From positions 1 to 64,000 of the forward strand of contig JAJZVO010000016.1 in NCBI GenBank assembly GCA_021845665.1: DNA of 64,000 bases, read 5' to 3'. Each line of letters opens with the position of its first letter. Within the stretch, counting starts at the first letter, position 1. Of the stretch, positions 50,534-59,950 are shown piece after piece. The stretch is from Bacteroidota bacterium. GTDB taxonomy: Bacteria; Bacteroidota; Ignavibacteria; Kryptoniales; JAKASW01. Position numbers and translations under genes: made by a program. Below the pieces are notes generated by a model, which worked only from the letters and a program-made list of their open reading frames with translations, had not been told where the DNA came from and did not search any database.

Positions 50534-52078
50534 ATGCACATCCTACTGGTAGATGACAACCCTGAAAATATCGTCGCCCTAGCTGATATACTTAAGGCCG
50601 CGGGGCATTCGATCAGCGTGGCTTCAGACGGATACGAGGCGCTTGATTTACTGCGTGTTAATAGCGTCGATGTGGTGGTCTCCGATGCCCTGATGCCGAG
50701 GATGGATGGCTTTGTGCTCTGCAGAAGAATACGGTCCGATGTATCTCATAAAGACGTGCCGGTCATTATCATGACAGGCGAATATACCGGTGACGCAGAC
50801 GAGCAGTTTGCCATGAGCGTCGGAGCTACAAGGGTGTTGAGAAAGACGGAGGATGTCGATGTGCTTCTCTCCGTTCTCGGTAACATGGACGACGAGCGAT
50901 CCGCGAGGCCTTTGGATTCAGCCCTCCCTCCAGCCCTCGATGAAGGCGAATATCTCAAAGGATACAATTCAGTCCTAGTCAGGAGGCTTGAGGCGAAAAT
51001 GGGCGAACTGGAGGCTGCTAACCATCAACTCTTGGAGAAGAACGCCCAGCTGGAACACGAGCGGAGCAAATACCGACGGCTGTTCACGTCAGCCAACGAC
51101 GGTATTCTAATCATCAGTCAGTTGACTAACCAGGTCGTCGAGGCCAATGTCCACGCCAGGAAGATTCTGAAGACCAACGAAAAGATATTATCTCAGAAAA
51201 AACTTGTAGACCTTAAGCCCTTCGGGGAATTGCTCACCGAGAAAATATCGCAGGGCGAAGCGGTCCAGTTCGAAAGCTCTTATGTCCATGGTGATTCGAA
51301 GGTCATGCTGGATATCAGCGGAGCACCCGTGGGAACTGAAGAGGCCCTGTACCTGGTTATCATCAGAAATGTAACCAGGCGAAAAGAATGGCTCGAGCGG
51401 TTCATTGCCCTTGATAAGCTCCGTGCTCTTGGAAGACTTTCCCATGGCCTGGTCCACGAAATTAGAAACCCATTGAACGTGATTTCGGTAAACGTTCAGT
51501 ACCTCGACCGCACCATACCTGACGACTCGATCGAGAAGAAATTCACCAGACCTGCTCTCGAAGGAGTTAAGGCTATCGAGAAAGTGATCAGGGAGACGAT
51601 GAATTTCGCACAGCCGCAGACTCCTGCCAAGACCGACGTCAGCCTGGGCGGTATATTGACGGAGATAGCCACGTTGGCTCGAACGTCTCTGCAAAAATCC
51701 AATATCAAACTTGTGATCGAAAACGCCGACTCTAACGATGTGATCTTAGCTGACAGGTCTCAGATCCTTCACGCGATTCTCAATATAGTCGAAAATTCTA
51801 TTCAGGCAATGCCAAACGGGGGGATGCTCGCTTTTAGGCTCGGCGGTTCGACCGACGGTCAGGAACTGGTCCTTAGCATTGAGGACACGGGCACGGGGAT
51901 GGATGAGGATGTCGCCAAACTTGCCGCGGAGCCGTTCTATACGACCAAGGAAGACGCGACCGGCATGGGCCTTTCAATTTCAAACCGTCTTTTCGAGCTC
52001 AACGATGCCGGGCTCAATTTCGAAAGCAAACCGGGAGCCGGTACCATCGTTACCATCCGTTTCCAGCGAAGGAGGTAG
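50534..52078 (+). CDS. Receiver-PAS-histidine kinase
   Basis: 514 residues. The N-terminal receiver (HILLVDDNPENIVALADIL) has its Asp at 51 (SDALMPRMDG). A coiled coil (LEAKMGELEAANHQLLEKNA) links it to a PAS domain (RLFTSANDGILIIS) near 180-300. The H-box is LVHEIRNPLNVIS with His308, and HATPase motifs are IVENSIQAMPNGG and EDTGTGMDEDV. There are no transmembrane segments, so it receives an internal phospho-signal. Two bp later the NtrC-type regulator begins behind AAGGAGGT, making a clear cognate pair. No strong ribosome site precedes this gene. Confidence 0.88.
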   Translation: MHILLVDDNPENIVALADILKAAGHSISVASDGYEALDLLRVNSVDVVVSDALMPRMDGFVLCRRIRSDVSHKDVPVIIMTGEYTGDADEQFAMSVGATRVLRKTEDVDVLLSVLGNMDDERSARPLDSALPPALDEGEYLKGYNSVLVRRLEAKMGELEAANHQLLEKNAQLEHERSKYRRLFTSANDGILIISQLTNQVVEANVHARKILKTNEKILSQKKLVDLKPFGELLTEKISQGEAVQFESSYVHGDSKVMLDISGAPVGTEEALYLVIIRNVTRRKEWLERFIALDKLRALGRLSHGLVHEIRNPLNVISVNVQYLDRTIPDDSIEKKFTRPALEGVKAIEKVIRETMNFAQPQTPAKTDVSLGGILTEIATLARTSLQKSNIKLVIENADSNDVILADRSQILHAILNIVENSIQAMPNGGMLAFRLGGSTDGQELVLSIEDTGTGMDEDVAKLAAEPFYTTKEDATGMGLSISNRLFELNDAGLNFESKPGAGTIVTIRFQRRR

Positions 52079-52080
52079 GC

Positions 52081-53496
52081 ATGAGCAGCAAATTACTGAT
52101 TGTCGATGATGATGAGCTGCTGAATAATTCACTTAACGCCGTCCTTACAAGAAGCGGCTACGAAGTCGCCTCCGTTCTCAAAGGAGAAGAAGCGATCCAG
52201 CAGATAATAGAGTTCCAGCCGGATATAGTCCTCCTCGACCTCTATCTCGGTTCGATAACCGGACTCGAAATTTTGCAGAAGCTTCGCGCGGAAAAGAATG
52301 AGACGCCGGTTATCCTGATCACCGCGTTCTCCGACGTGAACAGCGCAGTGCGTGCGATAAAACTCGGCGCCGAAGACTTCGTCCTCAAACCGCTCGACCT
52401 GGAACAGCTGGAAATTCTGATCAATAAGACTCTAAACAGGAAAAATCTCGAACGGCGGTATGAACTTCTGAAGGATGAGATGCAGCAGAAGTTCGGCCCT
52501 TACGCTATTATCGGGAAGAGCGACAAGCTGAAGAAAGTCGTCCATACCGCCGAGAGGCTCGCTCATGCTGATACCACCGTCTTGGTTATCGGTGAAAGCG
52601 GATCCGGAAAGGAACTCATCGCCCGTCTCATCCACGAAAAGAGCGAAAGATTGGACGGCCCATTCATCTCCATAAACTGCGGTGCGATTCCAAAGGAACT
52701 CGCCGAAAGCGAGCTCTTCGGTTACGAGAAGGGCGCGTTCACCGGCGCCATGGACAAGATGAGACAGGGAAAGTTCGAACTCGCAAACCGTGGAACGATT
52801 CTACTCGATGAAGTCGGCGAGCTTACTCAGGAACTCCAGGTGAAACTTCTGAGAGTGCTCGAAACAAAAAGGTTCTACAGGCTTGGCGGTTCGAAGGAAG
52901 TGAGTGTCGACGTCAGGATCGTTGCTGCAACCAACAAGAATCTCAAGGAGGCGGTCGAAAAAGGCGCCTTCAGAGAAGACCTCTATTACCGCCTGAACAT
53001 CGCGCAGCTTCATGTCCCGTCCCTGAGAGAGAGGGTGGAAGATATCGCGCTTCTTGCCAACACATTCCTCGAAGAATTCAACAGAAAATTCGGAAAATCG
53101 ATAAAAGGCTTCACTCCTGAGGCGATAAAAGCTATGGAGACATATTCCTGGCCGGGAAATGTCCGCGAACTCAAGAATGCCATCGAACGCATCGCACTCC
53201 TCGAGACCGACACCGTCGTCAAGCCGGAGCATCTTACTTTCCTGAGTCACCACCCCGGATTCAACACGAAAAAAGCATTGGATGGAATCGGGCTGGTTGC
53301 CGTGCCTGATCACGGAATTAAGATGGACGAGGTAATGCGGGAAGCTATCATTCAGACGCTCGATCTTACGGCTGGAAACCAGATCCAGGCCGCAAAGATG
53401 CTCGGCCTCACAAGGTCGAGGCTGCGCTACAGGATGCAGCAGCTAAAGATAAAATATGAGCCGAAAAAAGAAGCTCCCGAAGGAAACCGTGGATGA
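52081..53496 (+). CDS. Sigma-54-dependent NtrC-family response regulator
   Basis: 471 residues. Receiver domain LLIVDDDELLNNSLN with Asp53 (VLLDLYLGS). The AAA+ domain has VIGESGSGKELIARLIH (Walker A), GYEKGAFTGAMDKMRQG with the sigma-54-contacting GAFTGA loop near 218, and GTILLDEVGELTQ (Walker B). The C-terminal Fis-type helix-turn-helix ends AAKMLGLTRSRLRYRMQQLK. It remodels RNA polymerase-sigma-54 for open-complex formation. It is partnered with the adjacent kinase. A candidate sigma-54 promoter exists in this window at 26177, though a direct link is unproven. It overlaps gltX by four bp. Confidence 0.93.
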   Translation: MSSKLLIVDDDELLNNSLNAVLTRSGYEVASVLKGEEAIQQIIEFQPDIVLLDLYLGSITGLEILQKLRAEKNETPVILITAFSDVNSAVRAIKLGAEDFVLKPLDLEQLEILINKTLNRKNLERRYELLKDEMQQKFGPYAIIGKSDKLKKVVHTAERLAHADTTVLVIGESGSGKELIARLIHEKSERLDGPFISINCGAIPKELAESELFGYEKGAFTGAMDKMRQGKFELANRGTILLDEVGELTQELQVKLLRVLETKRFYRLGGSKEVSVDVRIVAATNKNLKEAVEKGAFREDLYYRLNIAQLHVPSLRERVEDIALLANTFLEEFNRKFGKSIKGFTPEAIKAMETYSWPGNVRELKNAIERIALLETDTVVKPEHLTFLSHHPGFNTKKALDGIGLVAVPDHGIKMDEVMREAIIQTLDLTAGNQIQAAKMLGLTRSRLRYRMQQLKIKYEPKKEAPEGNRG

Positions 53497-54947
53497 GTCC
53501 GGACAAAGTGAGGGTGCGCTTCGCCCCTAGCCCCACCGGCTTCCTGCATGTCGGCGGACTCAGAACTGCCCTTTTCAATTATCTCTTCGCCAGGAATTCC
53601 GGCGGTAAGTTCATTCTCCGCATCGAAGATACTGATCGCGCCCGATACGTCGCGGGAGCGGTGGATAACCTCGTCAACACACTCCGCTGGGCCGGCCTCG
53701 ACTACGATGAAGGCCCGGTAGTCGGCGGAGACTTCGGCCCGTATGTGCAGAGCGAACGTCTCGACATCTACAGCAAGCACGTCGGCACGCTGATGGAGAA
53801 AGGGGTTGCCTACAGGTGTTTTTGTACTCCCGAGAGACTCGAGACGATGAGGAAAGAGCAGGAAAAGAAGAAACTTCAGCCGAAATACGACAGGACCTGT
53901 CTCAATCTTTCTGAGAAAGAAAACAGAGACAATCTGGCGGCAGGCAAGCCTTTCGTCATCCGGATGAAAGTGCCGGACAATATCACCATAAAATTCTCGG
54001 ACATTATCCGCGGCGATGTCGAGTTTTCAAGCGAACGTGTCGACGACCAGGTACTTCTCAAGTCGGACGGATACCCGACGTACCACCTCGCCAACGTCGT
54101 CGACGACCATCTGACCGAAATCTCGCACGTGATTCGCGGCGAGGAATGGCTATCGAGCACGCCAAAGCATGTGCTCCTCTATGCGGCTTTCGGATGGGAT
54201 GTGCCTAAGTTCGCGCACCTGCCGCTTCTCCTCAATCCCGATAGGTCGAAGCTAAGTAAAAGACAGGGCGACGTCGCCGTCGAGGATTATCGTGAGAAAG
54301 GCTATCTCAAAGAAGCGCTTGTGAATTTCGTCGCGCTCCTCGGCTGGAATCCCGGCGACGACAGGGAGATTTTTTCTCTCGTAGAACTTGAAAAGGAATT
54401 TTCGCTGGAAAAAGTCAACAAGTCGGGAGCCGTGTTCAACGTGGAAAAGCTTAACTGGCTCAACTTCCAGCATCTTCGAAGCAAACCTGAGGACGAAGTC
54501 CTGGATATGCTCAAGGAGCATTTGACCGGGACGGGCATGGATGTCTCCCGTTACACTGACGATTACTTGAAAGAAGTCATCACCGCCATGCGGGAGAGGG
54601 TAACTTTCATGAAGGATTACACTGAGAAGGGTCCTTACTTTTTCGTGCCTCCGGCGGAGTACGATCCAGAGGTAATCAAGAAGAGATGGAAACCGGAATC
54701 TGCCGGTTACCTCAAGCGGCTGGCAGGACTATTTTTATCTCTCGATAATCCCGGGAAGATAGATTTTGAAAATGCCCTGCACCGTACAGCCGAAGAATTG
54801 AATATCTCGAACGGCGATCTTATACATCCGCTCAGACTGGCAGTCTCGGGAATGGGCGAAGGGCCGGGACTGTTCGATATCATCAACATACTCGGGAAAG
54901 AGGAAACGGTCCGAAGAATCAACGCCGCCATCGAAAGAATAAAGTGA
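53493..54947 (+). CDS. gltX: Glutamate--tRNA ligase
   Basis: 484 residues, class I synthetase. RFAPSPTGFLHVGGLRTALF carries the HIGH-type motif as HVGG, and DRSKLSKRQGDVAVEDY the KMSKS-type loop as KLSKR. CFCTPERLETM and VIRGEEWLSSTPKH are standard for the bacterial enzyme. It charges tRNA-Glu. Its start overlaps the response-regulator stop, which is an unusual neighbour for a housekeeping ligase, and glnS follows five bp later. Confidence 0.95.
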   Translation: MSPDKVRVRFAPSPTGFLHVGGLRTALFNYLFARNSGGKFILRIEDTDRARYVAGAVDNLVNTLRWAGLDYDEGPVVGGDFGPYVQSERLDIYSKHVGTLMEKGVAYRCFCTPERLETMRKEQEKKKLQPKYDRTCLNLSEKENRDNLAAGKPFVIRMKVPDNITIKFSDIIRGDVEFSSERVDDQVLLKSDGYPTYHLANVVDDHLTEISHVIRGEEWLSSTPKHVLLYAAFGWDVPKFAHLPLLLNPDRSKLSKRQGDVAVEDYREKGYLKEALVNFVALLGWNPGDDREIFSLVELEKEFSLEKVNKSGAVFNVEKLNWLNFQHLRSKPEDEVLDMLKEHLTGTGMDVSRYTDDYLKEVITAMRERVTFMKDYTEKGPYFFVPPAEYDPEVIKKRWKPESAGYLKRLAGLFLSLDNPGKIDFENALHRTAEELNISNGDLIHPLRLAVSGMGEGPGLFDIINILGKEETVRRINAAIERIK

Positions 54948-54952
54948 GATGA

Positions 54953-56653
54953 ATGGAAGATAATAAGAGTCAGGGAACAGAACCGGAAACGGGTAAGACA
55001 CCGGAGAAACGCAACTTCATCCGTGAAATTATCGACGAAGATCTTAAGAGCGGAAAATATGAAACCGTTCACACCCGCTTTCCTCCCGAACCCAACGGCT
55101 ATCTTCACATCGGCCACGCGAAATCCATCTGCCTTAACTTCGGTACCGCGAAAGACTACAAGGGAGTGTGCAACCTTCGTTTTGATGATACTAATCCGAC
55201 GAAGGAAGATATCGAATATGTCGAGTCCATACAGGAAAATATCAGGTGGCTCGGTTTCGACTGGGACAATCGCCTTTACTATGCCTCGGATTATTTCGAA
55301 AAACTTTACGAATACGCGATCATCCTCATCAGAAAGGGGAAAGCCTACGTAGACGATCTCAATGCCGAAGAGATAAGGCACCACAGGGGAACGCTTACCG
55401 AACCCGGGAAAGACAGCCCTTACAGGAACAGGACGGTCGAGGAAAACCTCGACCTGTTCGAGCGAATGAGGAAAGGCGAGTTCCCCGACGGATCGAAAAC
55501 CCTTCGCGCGAAGGTAGACATGTCGTCGCCGAACATAAACATGCGCGACCCGGTAATGTACCGCATACTTCACGCGACACACCACCGAACCGCCGATAAG
55601 TGGTGCATCTATCCTATGTACGACTGGGCGCACGGACAGTCCGATTCGATGGAGGGAATTACTCATTCCATCTGCACTCTGGAGTTTGAGGATCACCGAC
55701 CATTGTACAACTGGTTCGTCGAGCAGCTTGGAATTTTTCATCCTCGACAAATAGAGTTTGCCCGCCTGAATCTCACTTACACCGTGATGAGCAAGCGACG
55801 GCTTCTTCAGCTTGTGCAGGAGAATCTCGTCGGCGGCTGGGACGATCCGCGCATGCCGACCATTTCCGGCCTTCGAAGGCGCGGTTATACGCCGGAGTCG
55901 ATCAGACTCTTCGCCGACCGTATCGGAGTCTCCAAGGCCGACAGCGTCATAGATGTTTCGGTGCTGGAAGATTGTCTCCGTTCGGATCTCAATAAGCGTG
56001 CTCAGCGCGTCATGGCCGTCCTTCACCCGCTAAAACTCGTGATAGAAAATTATCCCGATAGACAGGTTGAGGAACTGGAAGCAGTGAATAATCCCGAAGA
56101 CGAGTCGATGGGAACGAGGAAGATTCCTTTTTCGAAAGTCCTTTACATCGAGCGGGAAGATTTCATGGAGAATCCGCCGAAGAAATACTTCCGGCTCTCA
56201 CCCGGCGCCGAGGTCAGGCTGAGGTACGCATATATTATAAAGTGTACCGGCGTCGTGAAGGACCCCAAAATGGGCGAGATAGTAGAGCTTCATTGCACCT
56301 ACGATCCCGAGACCAAGAGTGGCTCGCCCGCGAGCCAGAGGAAGGTCAAGGGAACGATCCACTGGGTCTCCGCACAGCACGCTGTCGACGCCGAGGCGAG
56401 AGTCTACGACAGGCTTTTCAATGTCCCCGACCCGGGCGGCGATAACTGGAAGGAATCGCTCAACCCGAGTTCGCTCGAAGTCGTGAAGGGCTGCAAAGTC
56501 GAGCCTGGGCTGGCTGCCGCGAAGGCGCAGGACAGGTTCCAGTTCGAGCGGCTTGGCTACTACTGTGTCGACAACGATTCGAAACCGGGGAATCTCGTCT
56601 TCAACAGGACTGTCACTCTAAGGGATACGTGGGCGAAGATTAACAAAGGGTGA
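54953..56653 (+). CDS. glnS: Glutamine--tRNA ligase
   Basis: 566 residues. [20 protein letters not shown] is the HIGH motif preceded by the GlnRS-type [15 protein letters not shown] block, and [15 protein letters not shown] the KMSKS equivalent. [16 protein letters not shown] and [12 protein letters not shown] support GlnRS rather than GluRS, as do the two C-terminal anticodon-binding beta-barrels ([22 protein letters not shown]). Having GlnRS implies direct glutamine charging. The two paralogous ligases side by side probably share a transcript. Confidence 0.95.
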   Translation: MEDNKSQGTEPETGKTPEKRNFIREIIDEDLKSGKYETVHTRFPPEPNGYLHIGHAKSICLNFGTAKDYKGVCNLRFDDTNPTKEDIEYVESIQENIRWLGFDWDNRLYYASDYFEKLYEYAIILIRKGKAYVDDLNAEEIRHHRGTLTEPGKDSPYRNRTVEENLDLFERMRKGEFPDGSKTLRAKVDMSSPNINMRDPVMYRILHATHHRTADKWCIYPMYDWAHGQSDSMEGITHSICTLEFEDHRPLYNWFVEQLGIFHPRQIEFARLNLTYTVMSKRRLLQLVQENLVGGWDDPRMPTISGLRRRGYTPESIRLFADRIGVSKADSVIDVSVLEDCLRSDLNKRAQRVMAVLHPLKLVIENYPDRQVEELEAVNNPEDESMGTRKIPFSKVLYIEREDFMENPPKKYFRLSPGAEVRLRYAYIIKCTGVVKDPKMGEIVELHCTYDPETKSGSPASQRKVKGTIHWVSAQHAVDAEARVYDRLFNVPDPGGDNWKESLNPSSLEVVKGCKVEPGLAAAKAQDRFQFERLGYYCVDNDSKPGNLVFNRTVTLRDTWAKINKG

Positions 56654-57041
56654 ACTCTTAGCGATCCAAAAATTACCGTTATTGCGAGCGGCGCGTCCCG
56701 CGCTCCGTGGCAGTCCCGTCCATGAAACCTCACATTCCTTTTCCCCCCGCTGAGAAAGAATTGCACTCCAGGAATGCCGTATCAAAAAAATTACACAGAG
56801 ATCCACAGAGAGAGAATAGAGAGAGACACGGAGAAAAGAAAAAAGGCTCAGTGTCGCTCTGGGTTCCTCCCGCTCATTAATATCCCAGAATGATGATGCG
56901 GTCCTGCGGACAGGTATCCCGACATACAAATAATATTGACGGGAGATGCCGCAGCGCGGTGTCAGTGGAACTCAGTGAAATGTTCGAAGCCAAGCCGCGG
57001 TTGGCCTGCCAGGCAGGTGGAGAAATTGAGCCGGTGGGAGA
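56654..57041. other. Gene-free interval with low-complexity purine tract and short palindromes
   Basis: No ORF I can support. About 56790-56845 is an ACAGAGATCC/AGAGAGAGA purine-rich tract of the kind seen in intergenic repeats of environmental genomes. CCTGCCAGGCAGG near 57006-57018 is a perfect palindrome. The 77-residue plus-strand ORF at 56890 runs through these repeats and is rejected. Confidence 0.4.
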
Positions 57042-57187
57042 GGTCTGCGACAAATTTGTGAAACTATCGCCATTCATTAAAATGAACGGCTCAAAAAGTA
57101 TCAAAACCCCAGTCGGGGTTTAGGGCACCTTCACAGGCGTCCATTTTTAATGGATGCCGATGGTGCGTTACATTTTTGTCGCACACC
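57042..57187. repeat. Large imperfect inverted repeat, about 70-bp arms
   Basis: The left arm begins GGTCTGCGACAAATTTGT and ends AAAACCCC. The reverse complement of the right arm begins GGTGTGCGACAAAAATGT and ends TAAACCCC. Similarity continues between them (GCCATTCATTAAAATGAACG versus GGCATCCATTAAAAATGGAC). The centre AACCCCAGTCGGGGTT is a tight hairpin. It could be an extruding palindromic element, a miniature mobile element or a structured RNA. Confidence 0.7.
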
Positions 57188-57304
57188 CCGGTGGGAGTAT
57201 CCGCTTTCCTTTGTCTAAACGTTTTGTTAAGATAGAGCGCAGACAGGGCGGATAGGGCTTCGCCGGTCTGGCAAATAGTCGGAAACAAAATGTTGGGGGA
57301 CGTT

Positions 57305-58363
57305 ATGCTTTCGCATGTTTTCAGCGCGGCGACATACGGCGTTAACGCGTACACAGTCGAAATCGAAACACATGTCGGTGGCGGCGTGTTTGCATGGTAC
57401 ATGGTCGGGCTGCCCGACAACGCGGTGAAAGAGAGTCGTGAGCGGGTGCTGACAGCAATCAAGAATTCGGGACTCAAGTACCCGGGACATCAGATAGTAA
57501 TCAACCTTGCACCCGCGGATATCCGCAAAGAAGGAAGCGCCTTCGATCTCCCGATAGCGATCGGCATACTTTCGGCGTCAGGTTCTTTTGAAATGGCGGA
57601 CCTGGGGAATTTTATCGTTATGGGAGAGCTCGCTCTCGACGGATCTGTCAGGCCGGTGCACGGAGTGTTGCCCGTAGCAGTCGAAGCGAGAGAGAGGGGA
57701 ATACCGGCGATGATCATACCGAAGGGGAACGCGAGGGAAGCAGCGATGGTAGAAGGGGTGAACGTCTACCCTGTCGAGTCGCTTCTCGAAGCCGTGCAGC
57801 TTCTAGGCGGAGAATACAAACTCCTCGAGCCGTTCAGGGTGAACAAGGAAGAGCTGTTCGGCGAGACACACAGGTACCAGTTCGATTTCGCTGACGTGAA
57901 GGGGCAGGAGAACGTGAAGCGAGCTCTCGAAGTCGCGGCCGCGGGTGGACACAACGTGATAATGATCGGTCCGCCCGGGAGCGGGAAGACGATGCTGGCG
58001 AAAAGGCTGCCGACGATACTGCCTGATATGACATTCGAGGAGGCGCTTGAAACGACGAAGATACATTCCGTCGCGGGGATGCTGCCGACGGATGCGGGAC
58101 TCATCGCGACGAGGCCGTTCCGCTCGCCGCATCACACCATTTCGGACAGCGCTCTGGTCGGAGGAGGGACGATACCTAAGCCGGGAGAGATTTCACTGGC
58201 ACATCACGGGGTACTCTTCCTCGATGAGCTTCCCGAGTTCGAGCGGAGCGTCCTCGAAGTTCTTCGCCAGCCGATGGAAGACGGTCACGTGACTATAAGC
58301 CGTACCAGGATGTCGCTCGACTATCCGTCAAAATTCATGCTGTTGGCGGCGATGAACCCATGA
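57305..58363 (+). pseudogene. YifB/ComM Mg-chelatase-like AAA ATPase, disrupted by integration
   Basis: 352 residues of a protein normally about 510 long. It starts at [20 protein letters not shown]. The N-terminal ChlI-like domain is followed by Walker A ([16 protein letters not shown], residue 222 on), Walker B ([11 protein letters not shown]) and the LLAAMNP segment, where it stops. Intact relatives continue AAMNPCPCGYYGD; here the TGC Cys codon is replaced by a TGA formed at the junction with foreign DNA. The C-terminal lid domain is absent from the window. ComM-type helicases promote branch migration in natural transformation. The gene is probably inactive while the element is integrated. 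Confidence 0.85.
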
Positions 58364-59853
58364 GGTTGTGTTGCCAAAGTGGAGGAATTGAGGGACTGGG
58401 GGATATAGGACAAATGGATTGAGATGTCCTGGCCCGATATGGATATCTTTTCGGTGATGGTTTCGACGATTCTCCGCTTGTCCTCCGGTTCCAGATTTGG
58501 CCATTGGGCGTAGAGGTTCGTTGCTTCGCTCACGATCGCATCGGAAGAGAGGTATTGTATCTTGAGGAAGTCGATCTCTCCCTGTAATTCCGGTATCTGG
58601 TTCTCAAGCTGTTTGAAACGTTCCTCAAGGGGCTTGTAGTGCCGTCCTACGGCTTCCTGGGGCATCGTTCCGTCGAGGTAAAGCCTCATCACCTTGTCCA
58701 TTTCCTCCCGGATTTGGGTTGATTCCTTTATGAGGGTCGCAAGAAGTTCCTCTTTCGCCTTAATCGTCTGATCCGCCTGGCCGAGGTGCTTCGCGATCTC
58801 CTCCGGAGAGAGGAAGAATGCTCTGAGCTGTTCCTGAAAGATGAACTCAAGGTCGGCCGTCCCGATCTTGTTGTGGCACTTGCGGCAGTAGTAGTTGGAT
58901 GATTTCGAGGGGACCGGCATCTTGGTGCCGCACGTCTCGCAGTACACGAGGCCGGAGAAGAGGTGAACCGTCTTCTTCGCCGGAGGTTTTCTCTGGGCCC
59001 GCTGTTCCTCCAGTATTTGGTTGCACTGGTTCCACAGTTCCTCGGATACGATGGGTTCGATCTCGGATAGCACCCACTCCTTCTCGGGCTTCATGACCCA
59101 TTTCTTTCCTTCGCCGAGGCTCTTCGTGTAGTTGGCACGCCGGAGGCCTTTGGCACTCGGATCACGGATGAGCCGGTCGACCGTCGTATCGCTGAACTTC
59201 GAACCGTTCCGCGTCCGGTACCCCGCTTCGTTCAGGAGCCGCGCCACCGTTTTCTTCCGGTGCTCCTGGGCGAATAGCTCATACATATGCTTCCTTACAG
59301 GAGCCTCTTTCGGGTCGGGGACGAGCTTTCGGTCAACCCATCGGTATCCGAAGGGGGCCGCTCCGCCGAGGGGCTTGCCGAGCTTCGCTCGTATGGGAAC
59401 TGAAGCAGCGACCCGCTCCGCTATTTCCGACCGTTCCCATTCGGCCATGGCGGCGATCATGGTGTAGAAGAGGCGGCCGGCTGCCGTCGAAGTGTCGATG
59501 GATTCCTGAAGGGAGATGAGATCGGCACCGTGCTCCTGAAAGAAGTCCGCGAACTCCAGGAGCTCGCGGGTATTCCGCGCAAGCCGCGCGAGCTTCGAGA
59601 ATATGAGACCTGATATGCGGCGGCTTTTTATATCATCCAGCATCCGTTGGGTTTCGGGGTATCCCATGACGGCTTTCCCGCTCATCGCCTCAAGGTGGTA
59701 TACCTCCTTCACATCCCAGCCCTTCGATTCCGCATAGTAGCGGGCGCGCTTCTCGTGGTGTTCGGGGCTTTCGCCTTTGGCCTGGTCTTCGGTCGATACC
59801 CTTATCCAGATGCCGACAGATTTCGCTTCTCCGTTCGATTTCTCGTGAGTCAT
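58321..59853 (-). CDS. Large serine recombinase (integrase)
   Basis: 510 residues. The resolvase domain has [16 protein letters not shown] with nucleophile Ser20, [20 protein letters not shown], and [17 protein letters not shown]. The recombinase domain starts at [15 protein letters not shown] zinc ribbon reads [14 protein letters not shown] and YYCRKCHN, followed by a long coiled coil near residues 360-450. Such proteins integrate elements at single sites without replication. The last 13 or so residues ([13 protein letters not shown]) and the stop codon are antisense to yifB, so the gene crosses the att junction. It is divergent from the radical SAM gene. Confidence 0.93.
   Translation of the reverse strand: MTHEKSNGEAKSVGIWIRVSTEDQAKGESPEHHEKRARYYAESKGWDVKEVYHLEAMSGKAVMGYPETQRMLDDIKSRRISGLIFSKLARLARNTRELLEFADFFQEHGADLISLQESIDTSTAAGRLFYTMIAAMAEWERSEIAERVAASVPIRAKLGKPLGGAAPFGYRWVDRKLVPDPKEAPVRKHMYELFAQEHRKKTVARLLNEAGYRTRNGSKFSDTTVDRLIRDPSAKGLRRANYTKSLGEGKKWVMKPEKEWVLSEIEPIVSEELWNQCNQILEEQRAQRKPPAKKTVHLFSGLVYCETCGTKMPVPSKSSNYYCRKCHNKIGTADLEFIFQEQLRAFFLSPEEIAKHLGQADQTIKAKEELLATLIKESTQIREEMDKVMRLYLDGTMPQEAVGRHYKPLEERFKQLENQIPELQGEIDFLKIQYLSSDAIVSEATNLYAQWPNLEPEDKRRIVETITEKISISGQDISIHLSYIPQSLNSSTLATQPHGFIAANSMNFDG
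58340..58375. other. Attachment-site junction (attL-like) within yifB
   Basis: yifB sequence runs through GATGAACCCATG and departs from the family consensus directly after. The TG of the Cys codon TGC is the likely crossover pair. The other att site is not in the window, so the exact core cannot be fixed. Confidence 0.55.
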
Positions 59854-59950
59854 TTCTAGTCCCTCCTAATAAAGTTACGAAAATAAGAGCAGAGCTTGAA
59901 ATTCATCGGTGTAGTTGAAATCGTCTTCGTCTCCTCTTAAGTTAAACGTA

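Noticed and set aside
54707-56026. 439-residue minus-strand ORF opposite glnS
   Set aside because: Long only because of codon bias on the sense strand; glnS motifs on the plus strand are decisive.
56790-56845. AGAGA-rich tract as a possible CRISPR or tandem array
   Set aside because: Units are irregular and there are no spacers of constant length.
56890-57123. 77-residue plus-strand ORF between glnS and yifB
   Set aside because: Runs through palindromes and the inverted repeat; no start signal or domain.
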